Shown piece by piece: positions 34,607-44,167 of a stretch of 64,000 bases of DNA. Made by a program: the position numbers and the translations under genes. Position 1 is the stretch's first letter. Every line of letters begins with the position of its first letter. The stretch lies in NCBI RefSeq assembly GCF_030811595.1, contig NZ_JAUSRB010000002.1, positions 2,790,001 through 2,854,000 of the forward strand. The letters are read 5' to 3'. The stretch is from Streptosporangium brasiliense (lineage in GTDB: Bacteria > Actinomycetota > Actinomycetes > Streptosporangiales > Streptosporangiaceae). The notes beneath the pieces are model-generated. The model did not search any database. It was not told where the DNA came from and worked only from the letters and a program-made list of their open reading frames with translations.

Positions 34607-34622
34607 TGTGATTCCTGTCACG
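34607..34622. promoter_or_regulatory. CRP-like site 2 upstream of sdh1
   Basis: TGTGATTCCTGTCACG is a second perfect GTGA-N6-TCAC palindrome, centred 35 bp from the first. The nearby pair strengthens the case for a real operator. The rest of 34426-34721 shows nothing else I can name. Confidence 0.55.
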
Positions 34623-34721
34623 TTGGTCAGGGAGAGGTCATCGACCTGTCAGGAACGCGGGCTGAACGGGACTCCAGGGAGATCCCCGGTCAGCCCGGCC
34701 TACGGCGGGGTGGGACGCCGG

Positions 34722-35171
34722 TCAGTAGTGCTGGTCGGAGCTGGGCAGCTTGACGACGGTGACGAAGAAGTCGTCGATCCGCCGGACCACGTTGATGAAC
34801 TGGTCGAAGTCGACCGGCTTGGAGACGTAGGCGTTGGCGTGCAGGTTGTAGCTGCGCAGGATGTCCTCCTCGGACTCCGAGGTGGTCAGCACCACCACGG
34901 GGATCCTGCGGAGCTTCTCGTCGGCCTTGATGTCCTGGAGCACCTCCCGGCCGTCCTTGCGGGGCAGGTTGAGGTCCAGCAGGATCAGGTCCGGCCGGGG
35001 CATGTCGGCGTACTCGCCCTCCTTGCGCAGGAAGGCCATGGCCTGCTCGCCGTCGTTGACGACGTGCAGCTTGTTGCGGACCTTGTTGAGCTCGAACGCC
35101 TCCCGGGTCAGCAGGACGTCGCCCGGATCGTCCTCGACCAGGAGCACGTCGATCCAGCGCAGGTCATTCAT
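34722..35171 (-). CDS. CheY-like response regulator (Rcp1 type, no output domain)
   Basis: 149 residues, a lone receiver domain: [18 protein letters not shown] (acidic pair), [19 protein letters not shown] (phospho-acceptor Asp in LLDLN), VVLTTS and [12 protein letters not shown] (conserved Lys). This is the long-loop Rcp1/phytochrome-partner style. The start at 35171 overlaps the kinase stop by eight bases, so the kinase is its likely partner. Output is presumably by phosphotransfer or protein contact. Confidence 0.9.
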   Translation of the reverse strand: MNDLRWIDVLLVEDDPGDVLLTREAFELNKVRNKLHVVNDGEQAMAFLRKEGEYADMPRPDLILLDLNLPRKDGREVLQDIKADEKLRRIPVVVLTTSESEEDILRSYNLHANAYVSKPVDFDQFINVVRRIDDFFVTVVKLPSSDQHY

Positions 35172-36744
35172 CCACATCTCCAGAGGGAAGCGTCCAGCGG
35201 AAGGTCGTCCCGGGCCTGTCGGTCTCCTCGCCGTCCACCCAGATCCGGCCACCGTGGTATTCGACGATCTTCTTGCACAGCGCCAGCCCGATGCCGGTGC
35301 CCGCGTAGGCGTCGCGGCCGTGCAGGCGCTGGAAGATCAGGAAGATCCTGTCAGTGTATTTGCTCTCGATGCCTATCCCGTTGTCCGCGCAGGAGAACTC
35401 CCACATGTCCCCGTCGCGCCGTACGCCGATGTGGATGCGCGGGGACTCCTGGGAGCGGAACTTCAGCGCGTTGCCGACGAGGTTCTGGAAGAGCTGGGCG
35501 AGCTGGACCCGGTTGCCGTGCACCTCGGGCAGGTCGTCGGAGGTGACCGTGGCCTCGGTCTCCTCGATCGTGGCCGAGAGGTTGTTCAGGGCGGCCCGCA
35601 GGGCCGCGCCGGAGTCGGTCGTGGTCCGCTCGCCGCCGAGCCGGCCGACCCGGGAGAAGTCGAGCAGGTCGTTGATCAGCAGCTGCATGCGCTTGGCGCC
35701 GTCCACCGCGAAGGCGATGTACTGCCTGGCCCGCTCGTCGAGCTGGTCGCCGTAGCGCTGGTCGAGCATCTGGGTGAAGCTGGCGACCTTGCGCAGCGGT
35801 TCCTGCAGGTCGTGGCTGGCCACGTAGGCGAACTGCTCCAGCTCGCCGTTGGAGCGCCGCAGCTCCGCCGCCTGCTCCTCCAGCTTGCCCTGCGCCTCGG
35901 AGGCCCGCCGCCACTCGGCGAGGATGCGGCGGCGCATGGCGTCTACGTGGCTGGAGAGCTCGGCCAGCTCGGAGGGGCGCTCGACCCTGAGCTTGTGGTC
36001 GAAGTCTCCCTGGGCGACGGCGCGGACCTGGCCGGTCAGCTCCGCCGTCGGGCGCAGCACGGCGTGCCGGACGATGAGCGTGAAGCCGATCGCGGCCAGG
36101 ACCAGCACGCCGGCCACCCCGATGAGCGCGACGTAGAGAGCCTGCCAGCCCTCCTCCAGCCGGGCGCTGCCCTCGGCGTGCAGCCGGTTCAGGTGGTCCT
36201 GGAGCGCGGTGAGCGAGCGGCGGATCTCGGTGAACCGCGCGGCGTTGACGGGCGCGTTCTGCCGGTTGCTGGCCTCGGTCCCCAGCGTCGGCACCGAGGC
36301 GATGAGCCTGTCGGCGTAGTCGCGCCGCCAGGCGTCTCCGGCCGCCTTCAGGCGGGCGACCTCGGTGCCGACCGCCTGCCGCTCCGGCATCCGGGGCAGC
36401 AGGGGGTCGAGCGCGGCCAGCGCGTCGGCCTCCGCGGTGACCGACCGGCGGTAGTCCTGGAGGGACGACTCCTCGTTGGTCCTGCCGTAGGCCCGCACCG
36501 AGCTCTCCTGCGAGGTCAGCGCGTTGGAGATCTCCAGGATGCGCAGCGCCGCGGGGTCGACGACGTCCACCACGGCCACCCTGGCCTGGCGGGTCTTCTC
36601 GATCGAGGAGATGGTGAAGGCGCCGGCGATGGTGAAGATCAGTGTGACGGACACCCCCGCGAGCAGGAACCACTGCCCCACGCGCAGCTTCCCGAAGCCC
36701 GTCGCCGGCGCGGCGGCCGGCAGGGGACGGGGGCGGTCGCTCAT
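35164..36744 (-). CDS. CHASE3-HAMP sensor histidine kinase
   Basis: 526 residues: membrane helix (about 27-47), CHASE3-like periplasmic domain (about 50-200), second helix ([20 protein letters not shown]), HAMP (about 230-285) and a short coiled coil. The phosphoacceptor box is [13 protein letters not shown], of the bacteriophytochrome-like HisKA class. The ATPase has [21 protein letters not shown] and [17 protein letters not shown] overlap with the upstream phosphatase gene and an eight-base overlap with the downstream regulator show one operon. The stimulus is unknown. Confidence 0.92.
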   Translation of the reverse strand: MSDRPRPLPAAAPATGFGKLRVGQWFLLAGVSVTLIFTIAGAFTISSIEKTRQARVAVVDVVDPAALRILEISNALTSQESSVRAYGRTNEESSLQDYRRSVTAEADALAALDPLLPRMPERQAVGTEVARLKAAGDAWRRDYADRLIASVPTLGTEASNRQNAPVNAARFTEIRRSLTALQDHLNRLHAEGSARLEEGWQALYVALIGVAGVLVLAAIGFTLIVRHAVLRPTAELTGQVRAVAQGDFDHKLRVERPSELAELSSHVDAMRRRILAEWRRASEAQGKLEEQAAELRRSNGELEQFAYVASHDLQEPLRKVASFTQMLDQRYGDQLDERARQYIAFAVDGAKRMQLLINDLLDFSRVGRLGGERTTTDSGAALRAALNNLSATIEETEATVTSDDLPEVHGNRVQLAQLFQNLVGNALKFRSQESPRIHIGVRRDGDMWEFSCADNGIGIESKYTDRIFLIFQRLHGRDAYAGTGIGLALCKKIVEYHGGRIWVDGEETDRPGTTFRWTLPSGDVDE

Positions 36745-37895
36745 CCCCGCCCGTTCCGCGAGATGAGCACGGTCGCCAGGTCGTCGCTGAGCGCGTCCTG
36801 GTTGAGCTCGGTCACCCGGTCGATGAGCCGGTCGAGGTGGATCCCGCCCTGCTCGTGGACCAGGCGGAGCAGACCCTCGGTGCCGAGCAGGTCGGGCCCG
36901 CCGCCGACGGTGGCCTCGATCAGGCCGTCGGTGTAGAGCAGCAGGGACCAGTCACGGCCCAGCGGAACCTCGATCTCCGTCCAGTCCACGCCCTGGAAGA
37001 TCCCGAGTGGCGGTCCCGAGGGGGTGCCCGGCACCACGCCGACCGTGCCCTCGCGGATCAGCAGGGGCGGCGGATGGCCGACCACGTGCATGCGCGCGGT
37101 GCTGAGCGCGGGGTCGATCGTGACGATGCACAGCGTCGTGAAGATCTCCGCGGACTTGCGTTCGAGACGGAGCACCGAGTCGAGGGTGCGCAGCAGATCG
37201 TTGCCGGTGTGCCCGGCCAGGACCAGGGTCCGCCAGGCGATCCGGAGCGCGACCCCCAGCGCGGCCTCGTCCGGGCCGTGCCCGCACACGTCGCCGACCA
37301 CCACGTGCACGGCGCCGTCGGGGCTCTGCACGGTGTCCCAGAAGTCGCCGGCGAGCAGGGCCCGTCTGCGGCCCGGCAGGTAGCGGGCCTGGTGCTCCAG
37401 ATGTTCGGTCTCCAGCAGCGGCACCGGCAGCAGCCCGCGTTCGAGGCGGGAGTTCTCCTTGGTGAGCAGCTCGACCTCGACCAGCCTGCGCTGGGCCAGG
37501 TCGGCGCGCTTGCGCTCCATCGCGTAGCGGATCGCCCGCGCCAGCAGCCGGGCCTCCACGTCCTGCTTGACCAGGAAGTCCTGGGCGCCGGCCGCCACGG
37601 CCTCGGTGCCCACGTGGGTGTCGTTCAGCCCGGTCAGCACGAGGACGGCGGCGTGCGGCGCCATGGACAGCACCTGCTCCAGCGCTTCGAGGCCGGTCGC
37701 GTCCGGGAGCGAGAGGTCCACGAGCACGCACTGGACGTCCTCGGTCAGCCGTACGCGGCTCTCCGCCAGACTGCGCACCCAGATGATCTTCGGCGGGTTG
37801 TCCGCCTCGCCGAGCAGCTCCTCCACGAGGAAGGCATCGCCCGCGTCGTCCTCGATGAGGAGGATCGTGAGCGTGTCGGGGGGAGGGGCGGTCAC
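36741..37895 (-). CDS. Receiver-PP2C (SpoIIE-type) phosphatase
   Basis: 384 residues. The N-terminal receiver (about 10-125) has ILLIEDDAGDAF, VLVDLSLPD (phospho-acceptor Asp) and FLVKQD. A short coiled coil leads to an RsbU/SpoIIE-like PP2C domain (about 165-380) with LLAGDFWDTV, VVVGDVCGHGPDEAALGVAL, LLYTDGLIEA and LSDDLATVLI metal-binding segments. Such proteins usually dephosphorylate anti-sigma-factor antagonists. GTG start; first gene of the three-gene operon. Confidence 0.9.
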   Translation of the reverse strand: MTAPPPDTLTILLIEDDAGDAFLVEELLGEADNPPKIIWVRSLAESRVRLTEDVQCVLVDLSLPDATGLEALEQVLSMAPHAAVLVLTGLNDTHVGTEAVAAGAQDFLVKQDVEARLLARAIRYAMERKRADLAQRRLVEVELLTKENSRLERGLLPVPLLETEHLEHQARYLPGRRRALLAGDFWDTVQSPDGAVHVVVGDVCGHGPDEAALGVALRIAWRTLVLAGHTGNDLLRTLDSVLRLERKSAEIFTTLCIVTIDPALSTARMHVVGHPPPLLIREGTVGVVPGTPSGPPLGIFQGVDWTEIEVPLGRDWSLLLYTDGLIEATVGGGPDLLGTEGLLRLVHEQGGIHLDRLIDRVTELNQDALSDDLATVLISRNGRG

Positions 37896-38123
37896 TGACG
37901 CCTCTTTGCGGGATCGGGGAGCACCTATTAACGCTATGCAGAATAGTGTGACACCAGGACTTATGGGACAGCGATCAGTCTCGTCCCGGGCTCCCGGCTG
38001 CGGCGGTGGTCGGGCCCGGAGCGGACAGCTCGCCGCTCCCCGCCGTGGCGCAGTCGCCCGCGGACCTTGACCATCTTGTACGGCCCGCGCCTTCTCCGGT
38101 GTGCCATCCGGGAAATGGGTCGC

Positions 38124-39056
38124 TCAAGCCGTGGTGATCAATTCCACACCTTCGGGGAGGCTGCCGTCGTGGGCGGCCTCGGCGAGATAGAACAGCAGGG
38201 TCGCGCGGAAGGCCTGGGCGGCGCGGGTGGGCTCGACGTCCTTGCGGTGGGCGATGGCGATGGTGCGGCGGAGCCCGGGAGGCGCCAGCGGCGTCCCGCT
38301 CAGACCGGGGCGGCCGTCCAGGACCATCGAGGGGACCAGGGCGATGCCCAGTCCGGCCTCCACGAAACGGAGCACGGCGTCCATCTCGCCGCCCTCGACC
38401 GCCAGCCTCGGCTCGAACCCGGCATGACGGCAGGCGCCGAGGGTGGCCTCCCGCAGGTCGTAGCCGCGCCGGAACATCACCATCGGCTGCCCGCGCAGCT
38501 CCTCTATCCGCATGTACGGCCTGTGCGCGGGCGCGGCGGAGGGGGAGACGACGACCAGGTTCTCCCGCAGGATCTCCTCGGTGACCAGGGCGGGGTCGTC
38601 GCTCTGCAGGGGCAGGATGATCAGCGCCAGGTCGAGCTGGCCGCGGGCGAGGGTGCGGACCAGGTCGCGTGAGCCGCCCTCCTCGACGAGCAGCTCGATG
38701 CCGGGGTAGGCGCGGTGGAACCTGGCCAGCGCGTCGGCCATCAGCCCGGCGCAGAGGGAGGGCGTGGCGCCCAGCCGCACCCGGCCGCGGCGCAGCCCGG
38801 CCAGCTCGCCGACCTCACGCCGCGCGGTCTCGGCGTCGGCCAGCATCCGGCGCGCCAGCGGCAGCAGGGCCTCCCCGGCCGGGGTGAGGGTGACGTTCCC
38901 CCTGGCGCGGCTGAACAGCGGCGCGCCGAGCTCGGCCTCCAGGGCCTTGACCTGCTTGCTGAGCGACGGCTGGGCGACGCGCATCCGTTCGGCGGCCTGA
39001 GTGAAGTGCCGGGCCTCGGCGACCGCCACGAAATAGGCCAGTTGCTGAAGCTGCAC
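38124..39056 (-). CDS. LysR-family regulator divergent from sdhCAB
   Basis: 310 residues. The N-terminal winged helix-turn-helix is LAYFVAVAEARHFTQAAERM followed by VAQPSLSKQVKALEAELG. The LysR substrate-binding domain (about 92-300) includes RLGATPSLCAGL and GLGIALVPSM. GTG start. It faces the sdhCAB operon across 198 bp that contain a perfect LysR-type T-N11-A palindrome, so autoregulation and control of sdhCAB are likely. The effector is not readable. Confidence 0.92.
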   Translation of the reverse strand: MQLQQLAYFVAVAEARHFTQAAERMRVAQPSLSKQVKALEAELGAPLFSRARGNVTLTPAGEALLPLARRMLADAETARREVGELAGLRRGRVRLGATPSLCAGLMADALARFHRAYPGIELLVEEGGSRDLVRTLARGQLDLALIILPLQSDDPALVTEEILRENLVVVSPSAAPAHRPYMRIEELRGQPMVMFRRGYDLREATLGACRHAGFEPRLAVEGGEMDAVLRFVEAGLGIALVPSMVLDGRPGLSGTPLAPPGLRRTIAIAHRKDVEPTRAAQAFRATLLFYLAEAAHDGSLPEGVELITTA

Positions 39057-39180
39057 GCTTCCCTAGCGTACGGAGGGGGCGGTGCCGGATCCGGGGCGCC
39101 CCCCGGCACCGGGGAAGATGTGAGATTGCTCGCATCGGCCCGCGGGACCCGCCCGGGTAAACTCCCCGGACGCAGAGGTA

Positions 39181-39195
39181 ATAGCCACAGGCTAT
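39181..39195. promoter_or_regulatory. LysR-type operator (T-N11-A palindrome)
   Basis: ATAGCCACAGGCTAT is a perfect inverted repeat and contains T39182-N11-A39194, the classic LysR-type box. It lies 125 bp before the lysR start and 60 bp before sdhC, the usual activator spacing. Confidence 0.65.
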
Positions 39196-39254
39196 GGAAA
39201 CCACATCCACGATGACTTGGACGGGGGTAAAGCGCGTTTCCTAGCGTCACGTGC

Positions 39255-40019
39255 GTGACTGCCACGATTGAGCGCGGATCCGCCACCGCGCGGGTCAACC
39301 CCCCCGCGGAAGCCGCCGCGAAGAACGCGAAGCCCGACAGGCCCGGCGGGCTGCTGGGCACCTCCAACGGGAAAAAGGCGGTGATGGCCGTCACGGGCGC
39401 CATCCTGGTGCTCTTCCTCATCGGCCACATGGCCGGGAACCTCAAGAGTTTCTTCGGCGCCGAGTCCTTCAACGCCTACGCCGAGTTCCTGCGGACCATG
39501 GGCGAGCCGATCGTCCCCAGGCGCGTCCTGCTGACCGTCGTCGAGGTCGTGCTGGCCGTGGCGGTCGGCCTGCACATGTGGTCGGCGATCTCCCTGGCCC
39601 GCCGGGCGAGCAAGGCCCGCCCGGTCAAGTACGCGGCCAAGCGCAAGTCCCAGGCGGGCGGCTACGCCGTGCACACCATGCGCTACGGCGGCGTCGTCAT
39701 CGTCCTGTTCGTCATCTGGCACCTGCTGGACCTGACCTTCGGCACGGTCAACCCGGCCGGCTGGGACGGCACGCCGTACGAGAAGCTGGTGCAGGGCTTC
39801 GACCCCTCGCGCTGGTGGGTCACGATCTTCTACGTGCTCGCGGTCGTCATGGTCGGCCTGCACCTGAGGCACGGCCTGTGGAGCGCGTTCCAGACGCTCG
39901 GGCTGGCGAGCGGCCGCAGCTACCGTCCGCTCAAGGGCGTGGCCGCCGCGATCTCCGCGGTGCTGGTCCTCGGTTTCCTCGCGGTCCCCATCGCGGTCAT
40001 GGCCGGAGTGGTCAAGTGA
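39255..40019 (+). CDS. sdhC: Succinate dehydrogenase cytochrome b subunit (five-helix type B)
   Basis: 254 residues with five membrane helices and an Ala/Pro/Lys-rich N-terminal extension of about 40 residues. Candidate haem ligands are in FLIGHMAGNLKSF, GLHMWSAIS, HTMRYGG, VIWHLLDLTFG and GLHLRHGLWSAF. This matches the di-haem SdhC of Bacillus and Corynebacterium-type enzymes. GTG start at 39255; a GTCAC-gtgc-GTGAC palindrome overlaps the start codon. The next gene, sdhA, begins about 80 bp downstream. Confidence 0.9.
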   Translation: MTATIERGSATARVNPPAEAAAKNAKPDRPGGLLGTSNGKKAVMAVTGAILVLFLIGHMAGNLKSFFGAESFNAYAEFLRTMGEPIVPRRVLLTVVEVVLAVAVGLHMWSAISLARRASKARPVKYAAKRKSQAGGYAVHTMRYGGVVIVLFVIWHLLDLTFGTVNPAGWDGTPYEKLVQGFDPSRWWVTIFYVLAVVMVGLHLRHGLWSAFQTLGLASGRSYRPLKGVAAAISAVLVLGFLAVPIAVMAGVVK

Positions 40020-40100
40020 GTGGACCCGACGCAGTGAGCGCGGCGACGGACGCCGTGGAGCAGGCCATCCGCGTAGCGAATGAGGAACGGTGATCGGACG

Positions 40101-42028
<1,928 letters not shown>

Positions 42029-42032
<4 letters not shown>

Positions 42033-42766
42033 ACCTCACTCTCAAGGTCTGGCGCCAGAAGGGCCCCGAGGACAAGGGCCGCATGGTCACCTACCGCGTC
42101 GAGGACGTGTCTCCCGACATGTCCTTCCTGGAGATGCTCGACGTGCTCAACGAGCGTCTCATCCTGGAGGGCGACGACCCGGTGGCCTTCGACCACGACT
42201 GCCGCGAGGGCATCTGCGGCATGTGCGGCATGGTCATCAACGGCGTCGCGCACGGCGAGCAGGTGGCCACCACCACCTGCCAGCTCCACATGCGGCACTT
42301 CGAGGACAACGCGGTCATCACCATCGAGCCGTGGCGCGCCGCGCCCTTCCCGGTGGTGAAGGACCTGGTCGTGGACCGCTCGGCGTTCGACCGGATCATC
42401 CAGGCGGGCGGCTTCGTCTCCGTTCCCGCCGGGTCCGCCCCCGACGCGCACAGCGTCCCGGTCAAGAAGGTCGACGCCGACGCGGCGTTCGACGCGGCCA
42501 CCTGCATCGGCTGCGGCGCGTGCGTCGCCGCCTGCCCGAACGGCTCGGCCTCCCTCTTCACCGCGGCCAAGATCACTCACCTCAGCCTCCTCCCGCAGGG
42601 CCAGCCCGAGCGCGACTCCCGCGCCAAGGCCATGGTCGAGCAGATGGACGCCGAGGGCTTCGGCGGCTGCACCAACACCGGCGAGTGCACCGCGGTCTGC
42701 CCCAAGGGCATCCCGCTGGACACCATCGCCCAGATGAACCGGGACTACCTCAGGGCCTCCAAGTAG
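42029..42766 (+). CDS. sdhB: Succinate dehydrogenase iron-sulfur subunit (second operon)
   Basis: 245 residues. Cluster ligands are in [13 protein letters not shown] plus TTCQLHM ([2Fe-2S]), and in [14 protein letters not shown] and [14 protein letters not shown] ([4Fe-4S] and [3Fe-4S]). The GTG start lies inside the sdhA stop. A 16-bp hairpin follows 16 bp after the stop and closes the operon. Confidence 0.95.
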
Positions 42767-42782
42767 GTCGGGTGAACCGCGC

Positions 42783-42820
42783 CGCGGGCCGTACCGGATC
42801 CTCCTCCGGTACGGCCCGCG
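42783..42820 (+). terminator. Hairpin terminator after sdhCAB
   Basis: A perfect 16-bp stem (cgcgggccgtaccgga / tccggtacggcccgcg) with a six-base loop, followed by ttt. Confidence 0.85.
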
Positions 42821-42856
42821 TTTCCGTGTCCGGGCACGGGCGTCATGGTGTGGCCC

Positions 42857-42908
42857 TACCGGCCGGTCCTACCGGCCGGTCCTACCGGCCGGTCCTACCG
42901 GCCGGTCC
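42857..42908. repeat. 13-bp palindromic tandem repeat, 4 copies
   Basis: Four exact copies of taccggccggtcc start at 42857, 42870, 42883 and 42896, followed by a degenerate partial copy. Each contains the palindrome accggccggt. They lie in the gene-free stretch 42767-43097, which otherwise shows only the sdh terminator. Confidence 0.9.
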
Positions 42909-43097
42909 TACTGGTCAGGCCGGACCCGGGAGCGGGACTGGTCCGGCGAGTGGTCCCGAATGGCGCCGCCGACGGCGGGCTGCGCCGGGTCGGCCGCTTC
43001 CGGCCCACCCGGCGCAGCCCCTGGCCCGCCTGGTGCGGCGTGTCGTCCGTGGTGGGTGCGAGATCGGTATGAGGCGTCGTATGGGTAGATTCGGAGC

Positions 43098-43247
43098 GTG
43101 ATCCGGATCGAGCTGGATGAGCTCACTCTGGCCAGGACGAGAATCACGACGAGCCCGCTCTGGGAGACGCTGTGCAGCCTCTTCCTGCTCCGCCGGGCCC
43201 AGGTGCCCTGGCCGTACGACGGGTGGGCGGCGCCGAGCGGGTTCTAA
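43098..43247 (+). pseudogene. Truncated ArsR-like (DUF5937-type) regulator stump
   Basis: A 49-residue frame from a GTG begins MIRIELDELTLARTRITTSP and continues LWETLCSLFLL, then stops with VPWPYDGW...GF. This strongly recalls the N-terminus of the actinobacterial ArsR/DUF5937 winged-helix regulators (RxxIxxSPLWE pattern, from memory), which are normally about 300 residues long. Everything after residue 49 is missing. Its last four bases overlap the 3' end of the convergent Clp-N gene, which suggests that a deletion or rearrangement joined them. Confidence 0.6.
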
Positions 43248-43822
43248 CCGGCGGCTCGGTGGGGGCCGATGTTCTCGACGATCTCCCGGCGCAGCGTCCC
43301 GGTGTCGACGAGTGCCTCGTCGAGGACGCGGCGGGCCAGGCCGTCGCCTCCCCGGAGCAGGCCCAGGAGGATGTGGCCGTCGCCGATGTGCCTGTGCTTG
43401 AGGGTGAGAGCCTCCCGGAGGGAGAGCTCCAGGGTTTTCTTCGCACCGGGGGAGAACGGGATGTGACGGCCGCTGCGGAGGCGGCCACGGTGGTCTCGCT
43501 CCGGTTCCCGGTCGAGGGCGCCGGGGCCGAAGGCCGCTTCGACCTTCTCCCGGATCGCGTCGAGGTCGATGCCGATCGTCTCCAGGGCGTCTCTGTCCAG
43601 CTCCTCGGCCGGTGCGGGGCCGATGAGGCGGACCACCGCGGCGGACGCCTCCGCGTGGTCGAGCCCGTGCCGGGCCAGAAGGCGTGCCGACAAGGTGGCC
43701 GGCTGCTCGCACAGGCCGAGCAGGAGATGCTCGGTGCCGATCCGGCTGTGGTGAAGCCGCCGGGCGTTCACCTGTGCGAGCGTCACGACCTGCCGGGCTT
43801 CGTGTGTGAACCGTTCGAACAT
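43244..43822 (-). CDS. Clp N-domain protein without ATPase
   Basis: 192 residues made of two Clp-N repeats: FERFTHEARQVVTLAQVNAR and IGTEHLLLGLCEQP in the first; FSPGAKKTLELSLREALTL and IGDGHILLGLLRGG in the second. There is no AAA+ domain, so it is not a ClpC chaperone; it may act as an adaptor, decoy or stress sensor. It follows the small HTH gene by 2 bp, a pairing common in actinobacteria. Confidence 0.9.
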   Translation of the reverse strand: MFERFTHEARQVVTLAQVNARRLHHSRIGTEHLLLGLCEQPATLSARLLARHGLDHAEASAAVVRLIGPAPAEELDRDALETIGIDLDAIREKVEAAFGPGALDREPERDHRGRLRSGRHIPFSPGAKKTLELSLREALTLKHRHIGDGHILLGLLRGGDGLARRVLDEALVDTGTLRREIVENIGPHRAAG

Positions 43823-43824
43823 GC

Positions 43825-44058
43825 CTATTTCTCCCGCCTCAACAGGCCGCGGCCCCCTGCGTACTTCTTGTGCACCGCCTGCCGGGTGACCTCCAGGCAG
43901 TTGGCGATCTCCTGCCAGGACCAGCCCTGCTGCCTGGCGTTCTCCACCTGAAGGGCCTCCAGCCGGTCGACCAGCATCCGCAGCGCCCGCACGGCCCGCA
44001 GGCCGACGGCCGGATCGCGGCTGCCGGCGTCGGATGCCAGCTGCGCCGTATCGCTCAT
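43825..44058 (-). CDS. Small helix-turn-helix protein paired with the Clp-N protein
   Basis: 77 residues. The C-terminal half is a helix-turn-helix: WSWQEIANCLEVTRQAVHKK, followed by a basic tail. A helical N-terminal half (GLRAVRALRMLVDRLEALQV) could dimerise. ATG at 44058. It is divergent from the ABC exporter genes with a 109-bp gap and probably controls its own operon. No ligand-binding domain. Confidence 0.82.
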   Translation of the reverse strand: MSDTAQLASDAGSRDPAVGLRAVRALRMLVDRLEALQVENARQQGWSWQEIANCLEVTRQAVHKKYAGGRGLLRREK

Positions 44059-44167
44059 GCCTGTCAATTTAGGTTGACATCGAATGGCTGTCAACTCTGC
44101 TTGACGCCGCCGGAGGTCAGAAAATGGTTTGCCTGGCGAGGAGGGAGTTTGTCAGCCTGGACTCGCT

